From Drosophila miranda (taxonomy: Eukaryota; Arthropoda; Insecta; Diptera; Drosophilidae), in NCBI RefSeq assembly GCF_003369915.1, contig NC_046673.1, positions 9,036,001 through 9,100,000 on the forward strand: a DNA stretch of 64,000 nt. The letters are read 5' to 3'. A model generated the notes under the pieces. It had not been told where the DNA came from. It searched no databases and saw only the letters and a program-made list of their open reading frames with translations. The position numbers and the translations under genes were made by a program. Shown here in pieces: positions 59,984 through 64,000 of this stretch; the stretch's first letter is position 1, and each line of letters opens with the position of its first letter.

Positions 59984-61497
59984 CTCCGTCACCCGGACAG
60001 TCAGCGGGTCTTGTGACGTCTCAAACGTCCCCCAAAACTTTCTTATCTATCGGTTTGCATTGCACTTGCGACGAACGCATTTCCTGCACTCATTAGCCGC
60101 CAGCCTCTAAGCTTCCTTGTACAAACTACAGAGAGAAAAGCCTGAAAAGTGCTCGTTCGCGAGCGTGCATTTCCTTAATACATATGTATCTATACGCGAG
60201 CTTGTCTCATCTTTCCAGAGACGGGAAGTTCTGGCCCCAGAGTAAATACTACCCAAGGTAGATGAATAGATGTGTGGACGCGAGGGAGGCACTTATTGAC
60301 TTTCAATACGCGCATAGATAAATCATATGGCGACGAGGTGGGTTTGTTGACTTCGGCCGACCCGAAGGACGCTGCCCCGGAGCACGCTAAGCACCCAGAC
60401 GTGAGCTGCACACAGAATCTCATCGAATCATCGTCATCGTTTGCTTCTGGGAGAAATGATATCGTATCGAGTCGAATTGAATGGCTCGATATATGGTTTA
60501 CATGCGAGTACATGTGTATGTTCATCACGTATGTATTTGGAGTGCTGTGTGCGTGGCTGCCGATTAGATAGGGCGTGGCCAACAACCTCTTTGGGACAGG
60601 CCCGGCCCGGCCCGAATGGTCCGGCCATCTGGCCCACAAGCCAACAATTATCTGCCGCCGAGAGCTTCCGAAAGCTTCAACAAAATTTGACACTTTTATG
60701 GTGATGGCGGAGTGGTGGAGCGCTGAAGCCCTATACCATCGCTTTATCGCCGCTGCCTTTGAGTGCGCATCGGCTTAACGCACGCGCCAAACTCTCCAAA
60801 CAGCCTTGAAATATCAAATATGTACATAAATATCAAGTATGTACATACATATGTACATCTGATTAAAACATAAACACGATGAAGCACGCGAAAATGTATG
60901 CCCCCCACCGCACCAGAGTGGAGACGATCATTATTCTAGTGCTAGTTCTAGTTATATCCCACTATCGTCGTTGGGGATATTCCTTTCGCATGAGTAATCT
61001 CTCCACATGCGACAGATCTTAACCTTTGGAGGGACACAACTCACGAAAAAAACCTGGCCAAAAAGCACTTAAAAAATACATACGTCTACCGATAAGATTG
61101 CTTAGGCAAATAAGCGGGACAAACGCATGCCAGCAGCTTAAATGATAATCTTTGAGCACACATGCTGGTACAACAATGTACCCGTACCCTCGCCCGAGAC
61201 TCGTGATGCGGCCAATGTTTGAATGGCTTTAATGGTACTTCATGAGATGCTTCATGCAAGTACTCGTGTTTCGGTTGTGAAAAGGATTGCTTTCATTCCA
61301 ATTCCATTCGTTGATCGTCTCATGCGTTTTGGGGGTCTGGGGTCTAGACAGCCCAAAAGAAATTTGGTTACCGGGCACCGATAAGATGGCCAGTCGGCCA
61401 GTTCGTCCCTCCTCCAGTTACCAACGGCCACGGACTAGTGCTCGAGGAACTGTCGTGATTGTCTCCCCCCCACACACCTGTATGCACGCGTCTGTGA

Positions 61498-61524
61498 GTC
61501 GTCGTCGTCGTCGTCGTCGTCGTC
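61498..61524 (+). repeat. (GTC)9 microsatellite
   Basis: Nine perfect tandem GTC units in non-coding DNA. Confidence 0.95.
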
Positions 61525-63565
61525 AAGTGGAAGTGGATCGTCGAAAGTCTAACATCTAATCAGCTCCAAGCTACAATCCACACAAAACGGGGCAATCCCG
61601 ACACAAAATTATAAAACAAAATCGAATCAAATTACAAAATTTTGGTTGGCAGCAGATGAACTGGGCCCCTGCCCCTTCCCCTTCCCCTTCCCATGGGCGA
61701 GAGAGTAACGGACACGCAGATTCCAGGAGGGGAATTTTCTGGTATACGGATTGATATATTGATATATTTAATTAGTTATCGCGCAGGCAGTCAACTGTCA
61801 AGATAAGTCTATATTTATGCATTAGTTTTATCATTTTCTATTCGGTAATGAATTCGCCTGGCAGTGACGCAATTTCATTTGTTTATCGATTACCTAATAC
61901 GCCGACGCCTCCGACAAGGCATACGTCACAGGGTGACCCATATTGTAGGCGGCTACCTATCCTATCTCTCCAATCGAAAAGCATCCCTGGGGGGCAGTGG
62001 CAGTGGCAGTGGCAGTGCCAGTGGATTTTTTATTCGGCTTTGAGTTGACCTTCGTGGGTTTATGCGGCGCTTCCTGTGCCAAGACACAAGACACACAAAA
62101 CCCCCCAAAAGCCGCGCCACACAGCCCCAGCAATTACGAAGTACGACGAGTCCACTCGACTCGCAATTGTGGTCTTGTGCATTTTTAATGAGGCTCTGGG
62201 CCAAAAAAGCTGGCTTTGAGAGCTACAGAAAATAAAGAAATAACAATAACAATAACGATAATACTCGTAAAACATCCATCGCGATAGTTAATTGTGAGCG
62301 AACATAACACGCTCACGTATGTCACAACACAACAAACATCCCATCCCGATCCCCCAACACACACAACGTGTATGCTACCCCTCGATCCGTGTGCCCATAG
62401 CCATAGCCATAGATATATGCAGATATGGCAGCCCCTGGCTATGGTCCGACTATGGCTTGCTTTTAATGTAAACTAATATGAGTTTTATTAATCAAATATA
62501 TACTATCTGTCTGTATAATATATACGCAACATATGTATATATAGTAGGGGTCTCTTTTTGCATTGAGGTCACAGCCAGCCAGCGAACACAAAAACAGATA
62601 TAATAACGAGCCATAAAAGAAAAACTTTTAACAATATCCAACAGATTTGCATATATATATACATATATACTATATGTAGACTACTGGACTGGTTTTGTAA
62701 CTGTCTGGAATTGGCCTAAAGTCCTTAAATTTCCTTATCATTCTTCAATTTTTATCACAGTATTTTGACGTACGAAATAGCCGAAAATTTGATTAATCTT
62801 TATGGCACTTTGTGCTATTATTGGGGCTCTAATTTCGGAGAACAATCGTATGTTACTATACCAATATTTATCTTACAATTAAAGTGCTGTAAATACAGGT
62901 AATGAAAGGTCAAGGTTGAGATAAAGACCATGGGAAAAATGGAAAACAAAGGATACACAATTTGATCTTAGAATCCCTCAAACTGAGGCACTTTCCTGTG
63001 TATATCTGAAACTTAATCTGATCATTGATCGCTGAAGATCGTGTAGAAAACTGACGATTGTCACTGTGATGGTGACCGTTGTATGAGTAGTAGGTAGCGA
63101 GATCACACGCGATCTTTGGTCTCATCTCAACGCAGAGATCGCAGACATTGGGTAAACGCCCGTTGCTTAAATGGCAAACATGTTAACCTTGACTATTGCC
63201 GGCGGCTGCGATGCCGAGACAGAGATTCGGAGTCGGAGCTGGGGTCGGAGTCGGAGTCGGAGTCGGGGAGCTATTCCAAAGAGCTACGTATTTTAAAGAA
63301 ATGCGAACGCTGATGATAATGATGAGCATGAATCTGAAGCTGAAGCTAAGGCTAAAGCTGATGATTACGGGCTGCTATCACAATAGCAATAACTGACGTG
63401 TGAGCAATCTTTTTTTTTTTACTATTGTTACATATTCGTATGTGTCTGTGTCTGTGGCAGCAGCACTTTTTAATGGGTTAATAATGCGAGCAGGAATGTG
63501 AAATATGTGTCTACAGTGCGTTTCAAAAGTGTTCAAAAGCGTTGGATATGCCACCAGTTGTAAGG

Positions 63566-64000
63566 TACGATTTATCGAAGGAAACCGAACGTATCGCTGT
63601 GGCACATTGAAAGATCTCCAACGAGCAGTTATCGAATTAAAAACATTGGTAATCGATAAAAATCCCATCAATGTAATGATCATTACGGAGGTTAGCTGTC
63701 GAACAGTCATTTGGCGAAAAATATTGACACACAGCCAAATTATCGAGTCACTTATCGATTAAAGTTACATAAATCGATTTTTTATCGGAGGAAATCGAGC
63801 ATATATCAATGGAATGCCATTTAGAATGAATATGAAACATTTAAAGATCTCCAACGATTAGTTATCGAATTAAAAATATCGATAATCGATATTCGTTTTT
63901 TTGAAATCAATAATTGAATGAACATTACCGAAAATCGAGGCACTTATCGATTATTTATCGAGGAAAACTACGTACGAGACATGAAGTCCGTTTCCTAAGA
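63566..64000. repeat. TATCGA-rich tandem repeat entering the right edge
   Basis: Two full, diverged copies and the start of a third. Unit starts (TTTATCG[AG]AGG or close) lie at 63571, 63781 and 63954. The segment AAGATCTCCAACGA...AGTTATCGAATTAAAAA recurs with a 233-bp offset (from about 63611 and 63844). ATCGAT/TATCGA appears many times within each unit. The array evidently continues beyond 64000. Confidence 0.75.

Larger units (their letters stand above)
58600..64000. other. Upstream/intronic region of the prage-like gene
   Basis: By reading-frame logic, an intron of the minus-strand exonuclease starts at 58600. No upstream exon was recognised through the right edge. Contents include a CTGTCA cluster (59936-59983), (GTC)9 at 61498-61524, AGTGGC repeats near 61997-62023, (TCGGAG)n at about 63227-63267 and the TATCGA-rich tandem repeat beyond 63560. 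Confidence 0.5.

Noticed and set aside
60190..60693. 167-codon minus-strand frame upstream of the exonuclease exon
   Set aside because: Considered as a missing prage exon, but it opens with GTG, has no family similarity and no convincing splice context.
63505..63762. 85-codon plus-strand frame
   Set aside because: Lies within the TATCGA tandem repeat; the second repeat copy does not keep the frame open.
1..64000. tRNA, rRNA, CRISPR, operon or phage features
   Set aside because: Looked for and not seen. The sequence is eukaryotic with spliced genes, and the repeats are microsatellites or tandem units, not spaced CRISPR repeats.

Overview
The window looks like Drosophila chromosomal DNA, most likely from the obscura group. 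Genes have short GT-AG introns of about 55-70 bp alongside multi-kilobase introns. The non-coding part is unusually dense in microsatellites and homopolymer tracts. The identifiable proteins are arthropod/fly orthologues: integrin alpha-PS2, mRpL22, NECAP, Rrp45, Sap30. Several of these are, from memory, X-linked (Muller element A) in D. melanogaster. The obscura-group and element assignments are inferences. There is no sign of bacterial, phage or CRISPR sequence.

Layout. 1-19.1 kb (minus strand): the first four coding exons of inflated (integrin alpha-PS2), spread over 17.8 kb by three large introns; the gene continues past the left edge. 19.1-24.7 kb: intergenic, with the probable inflated promoter, a 34-G tract and possible repeat remnants. 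24.8-31.6 kb (minus): a six-exon gene for a very large secreted protein of about 2,157 aa with LNG-type modules and beta-propeller-like ends, possibly related to the Nasrat/Polehole eggshell family. 32.0-32.8 kb (plus): mRpL22, meeting tail to tail with a nine-finger TFIIIA-like gene (32.9-34.1 kb, minus). NECAP (34.4-35.7 kb, plus) is divergent from it. 39.8-42.2 kb (minus): a HAPSTR1/C16orf72 orthologue in five exons. 43.1-44.5 kb (plus): exosome subunit Rrp45, convergent with Sap30 (45.5-46.1 kb, minus). 47.2-47.7 kb (plus): Lamtor5 in four small exons. 49.1-50.7 kb (minus): an intronless TOM70-like gene. 56.6-58.6 kb (minus): the last exon of a REXO1-type exonuclease (prage-like) whose upstream exons I could not find. 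The right edge enters a tandem array rich in TATCGA.

The central 31.5-47.7 kb is a compact housekeeping cluster: mitochondrial translation, 5S rRNA transcription, endocytosis, RNA decay, chromatin repression, Ragulator. Its short intergenic gaps carry CGATA/TATCGATA (DREF/BEAF-32 type) or GGTCACAC (Motif 1) elements, as expected for TATA-less constitutive fly promoters. The flanks are typical of developmentally regulated genes with long non-coding stretches.

Gene models were spliced by eye from GT-AG sites and reading-frame phase. Reading frames are solid where a homologue was recognised. UTRs, transcription starts and distal 5' exons are mostly not determinable. I found no convincing novel multi-gene system. 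The best leads are the large modular secreted protein, the intronless TOM70 copy, the dispersed TACGAGTA octamer and the TATCGA array.
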